Shown: positions 34,025-42,857 of the stretch, piece by piece
Layout of the letters: each line of letters starts with the position of its first letter
Numbering within the stretch: the stretch's first letter is position 1
NCBI GenBank assembly: GCA_031277805.1
Contig: JAITLR010000007.1
Coordinates: 248,001 to 312,000 of the forward strand
Origin: Comamonas sp.
Lineage (GTDB): Bacteria; Pseudomonadota; Gammaproteobacteria; Burkholderiales; Burkholderiaceae_C
Direction: 5' to 3'
DNA length: 64,000 nt
Position numbers and translations under genes: made by a program
Notes under the pieces: generated by a model
Seen by the model: only the letters and a program-made list of their open reading frames with translations
Database searches by the model: none
Told to the model about the DNA's origin: nothing

Positions 34025-34751
34025 GCAGCGCTCCGCTTTGCATGCCTGCGGCAGCATTTGGCGCAAGACGCTCAGCCACATCGGCCTCGTAGGCGCGGCA
34101 GACTTCATCGCCGGGGCCGTCGCCGCGTATGCGACCTTGCTCCAGCCACAGTACGCGCTCGAAACCTCTGACATGGTCCAGCACATGAGTGGAGACCAGA
34201 ATCTGCTGCGGCGCGGCAGCAATATCCTGCGCCAGCTTTGCCTGGCCTGGCAGGTCCAGGCTGGCGAAGGGTTCGTCCAGCAGCAGCACGCTGGGTGCGG
34301 CAATCAGCAACGACAGCCAGCAGACCTGCTGGCGTTGGCCCTGGCTCAGGCTGCTGACGGCGCGCTCGGCCCAGTGAGCCAGCCCACGCCGGGTCAGCAA
34401 TTCGCGCGCTGCAGCCTTGGCCTGTTGCTTGTTCAGGCCCTTGGGCCGCAGGCCCAGGGCCAGCTCTTCCTCCACCGTGGGAAAGATGATCTGGTCATCG
34501 GGGTTCTGAAACATCAGACCCACCAGGCCGGGCTTGCTCTGACGCGCCTCCAGCAGCGGTGCGCCGTTGATCTGCACTTGACCGGTGGTCGGCACTTCCA
34601 GCCCGCAGAGCATGCGAAACAGGCTGGACTTGCCCGCACCGTTGTCGCCGATCACGCCTATGCGTTGCTCGGTCAGTTGCAGCCTGAGGCCGTCAAAGAC
34701 GATGGTCTGGCCGCGCTGCAGGCGTACATCGATGATCTGCAACTCAGTCAT
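34017..34751 (-). CDS. bioM: Biotin ECF transporter ATPase BioM
   Basis: 244 residues from ATG 34751, where the ABC domain begins (MTELQIIDVRLQRGQTIVFD). The frame is open to ATG 34853, adding 34 residues without domain character, so the longer start is possible. Walker A is GDNGAGKSSLFR, the Q-loop LMFQNPDDQIIFPTVEEELA, the signature LSQGQRQQVCWLSLL (S-Q-G-Q) and Walker [14 protein letters not shown]. First gene of bioM-bioN-bioY-ligase-thiolase-nitroreductase. Confidence 0.93.
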   Translation of the reverse strand: MTELQIIDVRLQRGQTIVFDGLRLQLTEQRIGVIGDNGAGKSSLFRMLCGLEVPTTGQVQINGAPLLEARQSKPGLVGLMFQNPDDQIIFPTVEEELALGLRPKGLNKQQAKAAARELLTRRGLAHWAERAVSSLSQGQRQQVCWLSLLIAAPSVLLLDEPFASLDLPGQAKLAQDIAAAPQQILVSTHVLDHVRGFERVLWLEQGRIRGDGPGDEVCRAYEADVAERLAPNAAAGMQSGALHG

Positions 34752-35339
34752 AGGCTTGGCAGCCGCAGGGCGGCGCTCCAACAGGGATGCAGATAACGGA
34801 TGGACAGCATGAAAACCGGAAACCTCGAATCGATTCATTCCATGGAAACCCATGGCGAGGCGAATTCTAGCGCTGGGAAATTGCTTTCAAAAGCTCTCAA
34901 AATTGCGGCTTTTTATGTGATTTCCATATAAGAAATCGCATCTTCAATTTTATGAATTTCGCGGACCAAGATGGTGGTGCTTTATCGACATTTGCGAGGT
35001 GGTTGCCGACAGTTTGTCCGAGCTTGAAAAATCCATGCCTTATATAGAGCGCTTTTGCCTTTAACTTCGGTGAAATTGAGAAAGTCGTGCTCGAAGAAAC
35101 AGGCGCAATAGACGAACTTGGCAGTTTTTCAGAGGTGTTTATCGAACAATTGCAATCTGGATGGATGCGAGAGGTGTAAGCCGCAGCCTGAAAAGGCTGG
35201 TGAGCCGCTTTTCAGAGGCGTTTTTGCATCTTGGAGAGAGTCAAAAAAATCTCAAAAATGCGAAAAAACTTTGCGGCCTTGCTATGTGCCGTCATCAAAA
35301 AACGGGCCCGAGGCCCGTTTTTCTGGTCTGGATCGTTCT
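34752..35339. promoter_or_regulatory. Leader region of the biotin-transporter operon
   Basis: An AT-richer gap of 588 bp that must hold the bioM promoter. A small dyad GATTTC (34919-34924) / GAAATC (34932-34937) is the only symmetric site noticed. I see neither a BirA-type TTGTAAACC dyad nor an exact BioR TTATCTATAA site. Plus-strand frames at 35118-35432 are not supported as genes. Confidence 0.4.
35298..35322 (-). terminator. Terminator after the TonB-dependent receptor gene
   Basis: AAAAACGGGCC (35298-35308) and GGCCCGTTTTT (35312-35322) with a CGA loop, 17 bp beyond the receptor stop. The T-run on both strands makes it strong. Confidence 0.9.
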
Positions 35340-37469
35340 CTAGAACTGATAGCCGAGGCTGGTGCCGGCCATCCACTGGCGACCGGGCGCGGCTTCGTAG
35401 TAGCGTTTGTTGCTCTCATTGACGATGACTGAGCCGACATAGTTCTTGTCGGTCAGATTGTCGATACGGGCAAAGGTGTTGAGCTTCCAGCTCCCCAGGC
35501 GATAGGTATAGCCCACACTGAGGCTGGCCACGTTGTAGCTGGGGGCGTAAACGCTGTTGTCATCGTTGGCTGCGACCTGGCCCATGCTGCGCCAGTCCAG
35601 GCCTAAGCGCCAGTCGGTGCCGGGAAACCAGTCCAGCCCTAGATAGACCATGTTCTTGGCCGTGCCCGCGATGCGTTTTCCGGCTGGAACCGTTGTTGTG
35701 CTGCCGTTGGGGTTCAGGTAGCTGTAGGCGCTGCGCAGGCGGGCATCCAGCAAAGTCAGAGCCCCGTTGAGTCGAACTTTGGGATGAAGCCAGGCCGTAG
35801 CACTCAGCTCCAAACCACGGCGGCGTGTCGTACCTGCATTCTGGTAGCTGGTATTGCCTTGATTGGTGGCAACCACAATCTCGTTGCTGGTCCGAGTCTG
35901 GAACAGTGCTGCAGATAAATCGCCGCGCATGCCCACCACATTGAAACGCTGTTTGATGCCCAGCTCGACACTTGTGGAAACAGCGGGCCTGAGGCTGAAG
36001 TTCAAGCCTGCAAGGTCACCTGGGCGGTAGGAAATTTCATTGAATGTGGGCGTCTCCATGCCCCGGCCCAATGAGGCATAGAGAGTGCTGTCTTCATCGA
36101 GCTGATGCTGCAGCGAGGCCATTGGCAGCAGTTGGTGGAAGCCGGTGCTGCCGCTGCCGCTGCCGTTTCCGTCGGCCAGAAAGCGGTCGCTGGACTTGAA
36201 CTGCACATTGCTCCAGCGCAGACCCGCGTCTAGCTTCCAGGTGGGCGCAAAAGCCCAGGATGCCTGCAGGTAGGGGTCAATATTGCCGAGGGTGTTGCGC
36301 TCGTCGCGCACCAGATCGCCAACAACGCCCAATTGCGTTCCCGCGAAGTTCTTGTAGCCCTGGCGGTCTTCCTTGACGGTATTGGCAGACAGGCCTGCGA
36401 TCAATGTGAAGTCGCCGCCGCCCAGTTGGTATTTGCCGCTCCAGCGTGCGTCCAGGCCTCCATAGTCGCGCTGCAGGCCTATGACGCCGCCTTTGAAGCC
36501 AGGTTGAGAGGCCTTGGGTGTGGACTGAAACTGCATCATTTCGCGCTGGCCCGCATAGACCATGAGGCGCAGCGCATTGCCGCCATCCAACTGGCGCTCG
36601 TAGGTCAGACCGGCCTGGGTCTGCTTGACGTTCTTGCGCGAGTTGTAGAGCAGGGCATTGGGTGTGGTCATGCGCGACTCCCTGGCCCAGTCTTCGGGAG
36701 AGATGCCGCCCGGATCCTTGGCATCGATTTCCACATGATTGGCCACCAGGGTCAGCTGGCTGTATTCATCGGGCTTGACGTCGATGCGCGCGTTAAACAG
36801 GTTTTTGTCGGCCGCGCTTTGCGCGCGGTAGCCATCGGTGAGAAAGCGGCTGGCGCTGAGTACATAGCCGATGCCATTGGCCTCTCCCTTGGCTTTGAGG
36901 CCCAGACGCTTCTGGCCATTGCTGCCAAGAGCGAAAGTGCTTTCAAGCTGGGGCTTGCCTTCGCCTTGCTCGGTATAGGCATTGATGACGCCGCCCGAAG
37001 CATTGCCATATAGCGCGGAGTAGGGGCCGCGCAGCACTTCCATGCGCTCCAGGGAGCCGATGTCGATATTGTTGGTCTGCCCCTGACCGTCGGGCATGGT
37101 GGCGGGAATACCGTCCACATAGATCTGTATGCCGCGCACACCGAAAGTGGACCTGGCGCCAAAGCCCCGAATGGAAAGCTGCAGATCCTGGGCGTAGTTC
37201 TGGCGGTTTTGCAGCTGCAGGCCTGGCACGCTGACCAGGGACTCCGAGACATTGACTTGCCACTGGCGGTCACGCATGCGTTCGCCATCGATCAGACTGA
37301 TGGCTGCCGGCGTCTGCTCCAGCGTGCTGGATTGCAGGGTGCTGCGAACGGTGACCTCGGAAAGCTGGGGCGTTGCCGGGTCCCGAGGCTGGGCCATGGA
37401 GTGGGATGTCAGCAGACTGGCTGTGATGATCGGCCATCCGGCCAGACCACGCAGGCGTGAAAGACGCAT
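35340..37469 (-). CDS. TonB-dependent outer-membrane receptor
   Basis: 709 residues from ATG 37469 (AAGG upstream; in-frame codons further 5' lack a signal peptide). The signal peptide runs to about residue 26 (TASLLTSHSMAQ). The TonB box may be LSEVTVRS. The plug has SLVSVPGLQLQNRQNYAQDL, SIRGFGARSTFGVRGIQIYV, DGIPATMPDGQGQTNNIDIG and RGPYSALYGNASGGVINAY. A 22-strand barrel ends in aromatic GTSLGYQF. The ligand is unknown: a siderophore is the default guess, but the biotin operon follows downstream on the same strand, so a vitamin is also conceivable. Confidence 0.92.
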   Translation of the reverse strand: MRLSRLRGLAGWPIITASLLTSHSMAQPRDPATPQLSEVTVRSTLQSSTLEQTPAAISLIDGERMRDRQWQVNVSESLVSVPGLQLQNRQNYAQDLQLSIRGFGARSTFGVRGIQIYVDGIPATMPDGQGQTNNIDIGSLERMEVLRGPYSALYGNASGGVINAYTEQGEGKPQLESTFALGSNGQKRLGLKAKGEANGIGYVLSASRFLTDGYRAQSAADKNLFNARIDVKPDEYSQLTLVANHVEIDAKDPGGISPEDWARESRMTTPNALLYNSRKNVKQTQAGLTYERQLDGGNALRLMVYAGQREMMQFQSTPKASQPGFKGGVIGLQRDYGGLDARWSGKYQLGGGDFTLIAGLSANTVKEDRQGYKNFAGTQLGVVGDLVRDERNTLGNIDPYLQASWAFAPTWKLDAGLRWSNVQFKSSDRFLADGNGSGSGSTGFHQLLPMASLQHQLDEDSTLYASLGRGMETPTFNEISYRPGDLAGLNFSLRPAVSTSVELGIKQRFNVVGMRGDLSAALFQTRTSNEIVVATNQGNTSYQNAGTTRRRGLELSATAWLHPKVRLNGALTLLDARLRSAYSYLNPNGSTTTVPAGKRIAGTAKNMVYLGLDWFPGTDWRLGLDWRSMGQVAANDDNSVYAPSYNVASLSVGYTYRLGSWKLNTFARIDNLTDKNYVGSVIVNESNKRYYEAAPGRQWMAGTSLGYQF

Positions 37470-37591
37470 TGAGATACCTTGGAGAAAACCACGAACAAGC
37501 GGCCGCCAATTTGGCTGCCTGCCTTCATCCTCTCCGGGCAACGGTCATGCGTCACGGGGGCTATCCAGAATGTGGGCCCGCCGCACCGCCT

Positions 37592-38020
37592 TCAGCGCGG
37601 ACGGGCTGTGGTCTGTGCGTGCTCCATGGCGTCAATGATGGTAACGCCGGTTTGCTGCACACCCGGAGCATTGAAGCCAGGGCCGGGGGTGACAGCCGGG
37701 TGGCTCAGCAGCTTTTGAGCCATGCTGGGCGCGACTTGAGGTTCGGGCTCTGCAGCAGCTACGTCGACGGGCTCGCTCTCACTCTTGGCGGTGGGGGCTG
37801 TTTCCTGCGTGGACTGCAGATAGTCGTTATAGCGCTGATAGGTCTGACGCTCTTGCCGACTCTGCTCCTGCTGCTTCGAGTATTTGAGGTACTGATAGCC
37901 AACGCCGAGCAGCACCACCGAAGCGACCAGAAACACCACAACGGCTGTCATGACCCAGTTTTCGTCGGAGCGTTGGAGAGTTGGTGGCTGGGAAGGGGAT
38001 GGCTTGCGAAGGTCGGGCAT
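37592..38020 (-). CDS. Single-pass membrane protein of unknown function
   Basis: 142 residues. A short cytoplasmic N-terminus rich in Pro/Ser is followed by one strong transmembrane helix (WVMTAVVVFLVASVVLLGVG, residues 22-41). Then comes a Gln/Glu/Arg-rich, probably coiled segment (KQQEQSRQERQTYQRYNDYL) and a low-complexity Pro/Ala tail. I do not recognise it. It lies 123 bp upstream of the TonB receptor gene on the same strand and could be transcribed with it; a TonB-like energising role is not supported because the conserved TonB C-terminal domain is absent. Confidence 0.7.
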   Translation of the reverse strand: MPDLRKPSPSQPPTLQRSDENWVMTAVVVFLVASVVLLGVGYQYLKYSKQQEQSRQERQTYQRYNDYLQSTQETAPTAKSESEPVDVAAAEPEPQVAPSMAQKLLSHPAVTPGPGFNAPGVQQTGVTIIDAMEHAQTTARPR

Positions 38021-38154
38021 GTAGGGATTGGGTCCAGTTGCCGCTGAGAGTTGCGGGAGGCTGGAAGTATCTGAATATTTTTAGCGTATCAAAAAAATAT
38101 TGCCGCAGAGCGTATTCAGATAATTGTTGGCACAAGATTTGTGCACGTACAAAA

Positions 38155-38185
38155 AAGCCGGGTGCCGCATGGGCGGCCCCGGCTT
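38155..38185 (-). terminator. Terminator after azoR
   Basis: AGCCGGGTGCCGC (38156-38168) pairs with GCGGCCCCGGCT (38173-38184) with one mismatch. A six-T run follows on the minus strand, 47 bp after the azoR stop. Confidence 0.8.
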
Positions 38186-38232
38186 GTCTGGTTCGCGATG
38201 CTATCCGGAGATAGTTGCAGGCGCTTTGCCAA

Positions 38233-38850
38233 TCAGGCTGCGACGGCTTCCAGCGCTTCGATCTGTGCCTTGGCGCCTTGCACGGCGGTTTCACGGGCTT
38301 CGGGGCCCAGGCCCAGGCCTTCGGCACGCACAAAGCTGATATCGGTCACACCCATGAAGCCGAAGATCACCTTCAAATAGCTTTCCTGGTGTTCCATGGC
38401 TTGGCCAGCTTCGCTGTTCGAGTAAAAACCGCCGCGGGCCGATGCCACGATGACCTTCTTGTCACCTGCCAGGCCGACGGGGCCTGTGGCTGTGTACTTG
38501 AATGTACGGCCGGCCTGGGCGATACGGTCAAACCAGGCCTTGAGTTGGCTGGGGATGCTGAAGTTGTAGAAGGGGGCGCCGACCACGATCACATCGGCAG
38601 CCAGGAACTGGCTTACCAGAGCTTCGGAGATGGCGTTTTCCTGGCGTTCGATCTCGGTGGAAGCGGCTTGGCCGGTGCGAAAACCCATGGACTGGGCGTT
38701 CAGGTGGGTAGGGGCGTTCACGGCCAGATCTAGATAGTCCACTCGGGCTTCGGGATGGGCTTGCTGCAGGTTGGCCACGATGCCGGCAGTCAGTTCACGG
38801 GAGACGGAGTTGGCGCCGGTGATTGCGGAGTCAATGTGCAGAATTTGCAT
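38233..38850 (-). CDS. azoR: FMN-dependent NADH-azoreductase AzoR
   Basis: 205 residues, standard length. A flavodoxin-like quinone/azo reductase. Motifs: [20 protein letters not shown] (FMN phosphate site), [20 protein letters not shown] and [20 protein letters not shown], with [20 protein letters not shown] toward the end. It is transcribed divergently from a LysR gene, the usual arrangement in which the regulator activates the reductase in the presence of quinones or azo compounds. Confidence 0.94.
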   Translation of the reverse strand: MQILHIDSAITGANSVSRELTAGIVANLQQAHPEARVDYLDLAVNAPTHLNAQSMGFRTGQAASTEIERQENAISEALVSQFLAADVIVVGAPFYNFSIPSQLKAWFDRIAQAGRTFKYTATGPVGLAGDKKVIVASARGGFYSNSEAGQAMEHQESYLKVIFGFMGVTDISFVRAEGLGLGPEARETAVQGAKAQIEALEAVAA

Positions 38851-39040
38851 GATGTTCTTTCAATCTCTGTCAAAAAAGGTGTCTGGAATGGATCAGGCCT
38901 TGATCTGCAAATAGCAAAACAGCGGCCAGATTCGTTTGTCGATGGGATAGATTATGGATTTGATGAGATTGAACGATAAGCCTGCAAAAATGCGATAGAT
39001 TGTTCCAAATATCAATCCAATAAGAGCAGAGGATTTATGC
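38851..39040. promoter_or_regulatory. azoR / LysR intergenic control region
   Basis: A 190-bp AT-rich divergent region. GATA..N12..TATC near 38991-39011 (GATAGATTGTTCCAAATATC) is a T-N11-A-like interrupted dyad that could be the LysR box; this is inference. Confidence 0.35.
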
Positions 39041-39955
39041 ATGGTCGATCTCAATGACATGCTGTACTTCGTCGAGGTAGTCGAGCGCGGTGGTTTTGCC
39101 GCTGCGGGGCGAGCCCTCGGCATCCCGAAGTCGCGACTGTCCCGCCGTGTGGCGGATCTGGAGAACTTCCTCGGTGTGCGGTTGCTGCAGCGCACCACGC
39201 GCAAGCTGTCGCTGACCCAGGTGGGGGAGACCTATCTGCGCCACTGCCAGGCCATGCGTGATGCGGCTCTGGCGGCATCGGACGCGGTCGCCGAGGTGCA
39301 GACCGAGCCGCGCGGCACCATTCGCGTGACCTGTCCGGTAACGTTGGCCCAGACCGTGTTGGGCGAGCTGATGCCCCAGTTTCTGCGCAACTGCCCTCTG
39401 GTGCATGTGGAGATGCAGGTCACCAACCGGGCCGTGAACCTGGTGGAGGAGGGGGTCGATGTGGCGCTGCGTGTGCGCGCCAGCCTTGATGAAAGCGGCT
39501 CCATGGTGGTCAAGAGGCTCGATAGCTCGCGTCAGATCCTGGTGGCCAGCCCCGATTTGCTGGAGCGCCAGGGTACGCCCAGCACTCTGGAAGACTTGCA
39601 ACTGCTGGACAGCATGGCCATGTCGGCCGTTGACGGGCACTCCAGCCTGTTGCTGGTGGGGCCAGAGGGCAAGGAGCACCGGCTGCAGCTGCAGCCGCGC
39701 TATGTGGTCGATGATTTGCTGACGCTGAAGTTTGCTGCGCTGGCGGGTAGTGGCATGTGCTGGTTGCCTGACTATATGTGCCAGCATGAGCTGGAGCATG
39801 GATCCCTGGTGCAGCTTTTGCCCGATTGGGCTCCGCCGCAGGGCATTGTGCATGCGGTGTTTCCATCCAGGCGTGGGCTGGCTCCGGCGGTGCGTCATTT
39901 CCTGGATTTTCTCGGCGAGCAGATGCCGGGGCGCAGCAGCATCGCGCTGCATTAG
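39041..39955 (+). CDS. LysR-family regulator divergent from azoR
   Basis: 304 residues. The N-terminal helix-turn-helix reads MLYFVEVVERGGFAAAGRAL then IPKSRLSRRVADLENFLGVR and LLQRTTRKLSLTQVGE. The rest is the effector-binding domain (GTIRVTCPVTLAQTVLGELM, GVDVALRVRASLDESGSMVV, ILVASPDLL). Subgroup resembles the DsdC/AaeR-like LysR regulators often beside quinone reductases. Most likely target: azoR and itself. Confidence 0.93.
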   Translation: MVDLNDMLYFVEVVERGGFAAAGRALGIPKSRLSRRVADLENFLGVRLLQRTTRKLSLTQVGETYLRHCQAMRDAALAASDAVAEVQTEPRGTIRVTCPVTLAQTVLGELMPQFLRNCPLVHVEMQVTNRAVNLVEEGVDVALRVRASLDESGSMVVKRLDSSRQILVASPDLLERQGTPSTLEDLQLLDSMAMSAVDGHSSLLLVGPEGKEHRLQLQPRYVVDDLLTLKFAALAGSGMCWLPDYMCQHELEHGSLVQLLPDWAPPQGIVHAVFPSRRGLAPAVRHFLDFLGEQMPGRSSIALH

Positions 39956-40049
39956 CTTCTACCCATAAGGTAAGAACAAATCATTCGTTGGGTTTTGCCT
40001 ACCCGACTTTCACAATGCGGCCTGTTGAACAAGAGCCTCAGGAGGCCGC

Positions 40050-40631
40050 ATGAATTCCCCTTTCCGCATCGTCATCGTGCCGGGCTGGCGCAACTCCGGA
40101 CCGGGCCATTGGCAAAGTCTTTGGGCCGAGCAATTGCCCAATGCCGTGCGTGTACAGCAGCAGGATTGGCTGGTGCCGCACCGCGATGCCTGGGTGGGGG
40201 CCCTGGAGGCGTTGCTACTGGCCGATGAGCGGCCTGCCGTCATCGTGGCGCACAGTCTGGGCTGCATCACCACGGCCCATGTGGGCGAAGAGGCGGCTGC
40301 GCGCATTCATGGCGCCTTGCTGGTGGCGCCGGCCGACCCCGAACGTCGTGCCCAGCTGGCCGACTTCGCTCCCGTACCTTATGCGCCGTTGCCGTACCGC
40401 AGTGTGCTGGTTGCCAGCAGTAACGACCCCTATTGCCCCATACGCCGCGCGGGAGCCTATGCGCGTGCCTGGGGCAGCGAGCTGGTGCGTCTGCAAAATG
40501 CCGGACATGTGAACATAGAGTCAGGCTTTGGTCCCTGGCCGCTGGGCCTGGCATTGCTGCAATCCTTGATGGAAGAGCAGGCCTGGCATGGCCACAGTCA
40601 TACGAAAGCGGTGGAGGCCTTGAGTGTTTAG
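40050..40631 (+). CDS. RBBP9/YdeN-type alpha/beta hydrolase
   Basis: 193 residues. Signature of the RBBP9/YdeN family: IVIVPGWRNSGPGHWQSLWA at the start, AVIVAHSLGCITTAHV nucleophile elbow (Ser in HSLGC, near residue 76), VLVASSNDPYCP with the acid, and LQNAGHVNIESGFGPWP with the catalytic His. A small serine hydrolase of unknown substrate. Stand-alone gene followed by a hairpin terminator. Confidence 0.92.
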   Translation: MNSPFRIVIVPGWRNSGPGHWQSLWAEQLPNAVRVQQQDWLVPHRDAWVGALEALLLADERPAVIVAHSLGCITTAHVGEEAAARIHGALLVAPADPERRAQLADFAPVPYAPLPYRSVLVASSNDPYCPIRRAGAYARAWGSELVRLQNAGHVNIESGFGPWPLGLALLQSLMEEQAWHGHSHTKAVEALSV

Positions 40632-40674
40632 CAAGGCATATGAGGGGTTTCAAAGCAGCGACAGCTGCTTTTTT

Positions 40675-40730
40675 TATAGCTTCAAGCGCTCTATAGCTAA
40701 AGGTTTAAGGACTTCTTGGTCCTTATTTAG
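40675..40730 (+). terminator. Palindromic element and terminator before sbp
   Basis: TAAGGAC (40706-40712) pairs with GTCCTTA (40719-40725) with a TTCTTG loop, then a T-rich run. Just upstream, TATAGCT..AAGCGCT..TATAGCT (40677-40699) resembles the AGC-rich intergenic palindromes elsewhere in the window. Confidence 0.6.
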
Positions 40731-40844
40731 TTTTCTATATATGGAAAAGCAGAAAACAAAGAAAAATATATTCTTTTGAGTTTTAAGGAGTCGTTCGCAC
40801 AATGTGTACATCTATATACATTGCTCAAGAAAAGGCAGCGAACC

Positions 40845-41846
40845 ATGCATTCCGTGAAGCTCAAGACATTGTTGGCATCCATCGCACTGGCAGCGGCAGG
40901 TGCTGCCTCTGCGCAAACTCAGCTGCTCAATGCCTCTTATGACGTGGCGCGCGAGTTCTACAAGGATTACAACGCCGCCTTCATCGCCCATTACAAGAAG
41001 ACCAAGGGCGTGGACATCAAGGTGGATCAGTCGCACGGCGGCTCCAGTTCCCAGGCCCGTGCCGTCAACGACGGCTTGGCTGCCGATGTGGTGACTTTCA
41101 ACACAACGACCGACGTGGATTTCCTGGCTCAGAACGGGGTGGTGGCCAAGGACTGGAACAAGAAGTTTCCGCACGATGCATCGCCCACCACATCGACCAT
41201 GCTGTTCCTGGTGCGCAATGGCAATCCCAAGAACATCAAGGACTGGTCCGACCTGATTCGCCCTGATGTGAAGGTTGTGGTGGTCAACCCCAAGACCGGC
41301 GGCAATGGCCGCTATGCCTATCTGGCCGCCTGGGGTTCAGTGCGTGAAAAGGGCGGCACCGATGCCCAGGCCGCCGAGTTCGTGCAAAAGCTCTACAAGA
41401 ACGTGCCTGTGCTGGGCAAGGGCGGCCGTGATGCGACCAGCATCTTCCTGCAGCGCAATATCGGCGACGTGCTGATCACCTTCGAATCCGAAGTTGTGTC
41501 CGTGGACCGTGAATTCGGTCAGGGCAAGGTGGATGCCGTGTATCCGTCCGTGAGCATCGTCGCGGAGAACCCTGTGGCCGTGGTCGAGCGCACCGTGGCC
41601 AAGAAGGGAACAACGCAGCTGGCCAACGACTATCTGCAGTGGTTGTACTCCGATGAAGCCCAGGAAATTGCGGCCAAGCATGCGATTCGTCCCCGCTCCG
41701 AAGCGGTGCTGAAAAAGCATGCCGACCAGTTCAAGCCCATCAAGCAGTTCACCGTGGCCAAGTATTTTGGTTCTTTGACCGAAGCGCAGAAGGTGCACTT
41801 CAACGATGGCGGCCAGTTTGACAAGCTGTATGCCCCTGGTAAATAA
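40845..41846 (+). CDS. sbp: Periplasmic sulfate-binding protein Sbp
   Basis: 333 residues from ATG 40845 (AAAGG upstream). The signal peptide is LKTLLASIALAAAGAASAQ, cleaved after ASA. The mature protein has LLNASYDVAREFYKDYNAAF, VDQSHGGSSSQARAVNDGLA (sulfate-binding loop), VNPKTGGNGRYAYLAAWG and LGKGGRDATSIFLQRNIGDV, then FESEV. It binds sulfate for the CysTWA permease encoded next. A repeat element separates it from cysT, so sbp may also have its own transcript. Confidence 0.95.
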   Translation: MHSVKLKTLLASIALAAAGAASAQTQLLNASYDVAREFYKDYNAAFIAHYKKTKGVDIKVDQSHGGSSSQARAVNDGLAADVVTFNTTTDVDFLAQNGVVAKDWNKKFPHDASPTTSTMLFLVRNGNPKNIKDWSDLIRPDVKVVVVNPKTGGNGRYAYLAAWGSVREKGGTDAQAAEFVQKLYKNVPVLGKGGRDATSIFLQRNIGDVLITFESEVVSVDREFGQGKVDAVYPSVSIVAENPVAVVERTVAKKGTTQLANDYLQWLYSDEAQEIAAKHAIRPRSEAVLKKHADQFKPIKQFTVAKYFGSLTEAQKVHFNDGGQFDKLYAPGK

Positions 41847-41849
41847 CTG

Positions 41850-41960
41850 ACTTCCTCTGAGCCGCTTTGCGGCTTCCCCCTCTTGCTGTGCAGGAGGGGC
41901 AACATCCTCGCTGCGGGACGGCCCTTGCTTGATGTTTTCGAGCCGGGCCGTGCTTGATTG
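41850..41960. repeat. Comamonadaceae-type intergenic repeat, copy 2
   Basis: About 110 bp between sbp and cysT. It has the same ordered blocks as 29130-29250 (CTGAGCCGCTTTGCGGCTTC, GGGGCAAC, CCTCGCTGCG, GCTTGATGTTTT, GGGCCGTGC). The CCGCTTTGCGG part forms a hairpin. Copies lie directly 3' of a binding-protein gene in both cases. Confidence 0.65.
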
Positions 41961-41998
41961 ACCTTCAGTGAAATCCTTACCCCGTTCCGTCCTTGAAT

Positions 41999-42856
41999 AT
42001 GTCCTCTGCTGCTCTAGCCCCCCGCAAGGCGCGTAGTGCCAAGCGAGTGTTGCCCGGTTTCGGGTTGACGCTGGGCTATACCATTTTCTATCTGAGCATC
42101 ATCGTGCTCATTCCGCTGGTGGCCTTGCTGTTCACCAGCTTTTCCCTGACCTGGGAGCAGTTCTGGTCTGCGGTTTCCGCCCCGGCCGTGGTTGCTTCGT
42201 ACAAGCTGTCCTTCACCATGTCCTTCATCGCGGCCTGCGTGAACGTGGTGTTCGGCATGCTGATCGCCTGGGTGCTGGTGCGCTACAGGTTCCCCGGCAA
42301 GAAGGTGGTGGATGCGCTGGTCGATCTGCCGTTTGCGCTGCCTACGGCCGTAGCCGGTATCTCGCTGTCGGCGCTGTATGCAGGCAATGGCTGGATCGGT
42401 CAGTACTTCGAGTCGCTGGGCATCCAGATGGCCTACAACCCCAAGGGCATCGCTATTGCGCTGATTTTCATCGGTTTGCCTTTTGTGGTGCGCACCGTGC
42501 AGCCGGTGCTGGAAGATTTCGAGAAAGAGCTGGAAGAGGCGGCAACCAGTCTGGGTGCATCGCGCTGGCAGATTTTCTATAAGGTCATCCTGCCCCATAT
42601 CGGCCCGGCCCTTCTGACGGGCTTTGCCATGGCTTTTGCGCGCGCCGTGGGTGAATACGGCTCGGTGATCTTCATTGCAGGCAACATTCCCATGGTCTCG
42701 GAAATCACCCCGCTGATCATCATGGCCAAGCTGGATCAGCATGATGTGGCCGGTGCTACGGCCGTGGCTGTGGTGATGCTGCTGATCTCATTTGTATTGC
42801 TGCTGCTGATCAATGCCTTGCAGGCATGGCAGCGCAAGGCGCAGGGAGGCCGCTGA
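41999..42856 (+). CDS. cysT: Sulfate/thiosulfate ABC permease CysT (CysU)
   Basis: 285 residues from ATG 41999; a TTG two codons earlier is unlikely. Six helices. Family blocks: [40 protein letters not shown] and the EAA loop [20 protein letters not shown], then [18 protein letters not shown]. One base separates its stop from the cysW start. Confidence 0.95.
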   Translation: MSSAALAPRKARSAKRVLPGFGLTLGYTIFYLSIIVLIPLVALLFTSFSLTWEQFWSAVSAPAVVASYKLSFTMSFIAACVNVVFGMLIAWVLVRYRFPGKKVVDALVDLPFALPTAVAGISLSALYAGNGWIGQYFESLGIQMAYNPKGIAIALIFIGLPFVVRTVQPVLEDFEKELEEAATSLGASRWQIFYKVILPHIGPALLTGFAMAFARAVGEYGSVIFIAGNIPMVSEITPLIIMAKLDQHDVAGATAVAVVMLLISFVLLLLINALQAWQRKAQGGR

Positions 42857-42857
42857 G

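Noticed and set aside
34752..35339. BirA or BioR operator upstream of bioM
   Set aside because: Neither the TTGTAAACC dyad nor TTATCTATAA was found by eye; only a weak 6-bp dyad is present.
35118..35432. 104-codon plus-strand frame before the TonB receptor terminator
   Set aside because: It runs across a strong terminator into the antisense of the receptor gene, with no conserved features.
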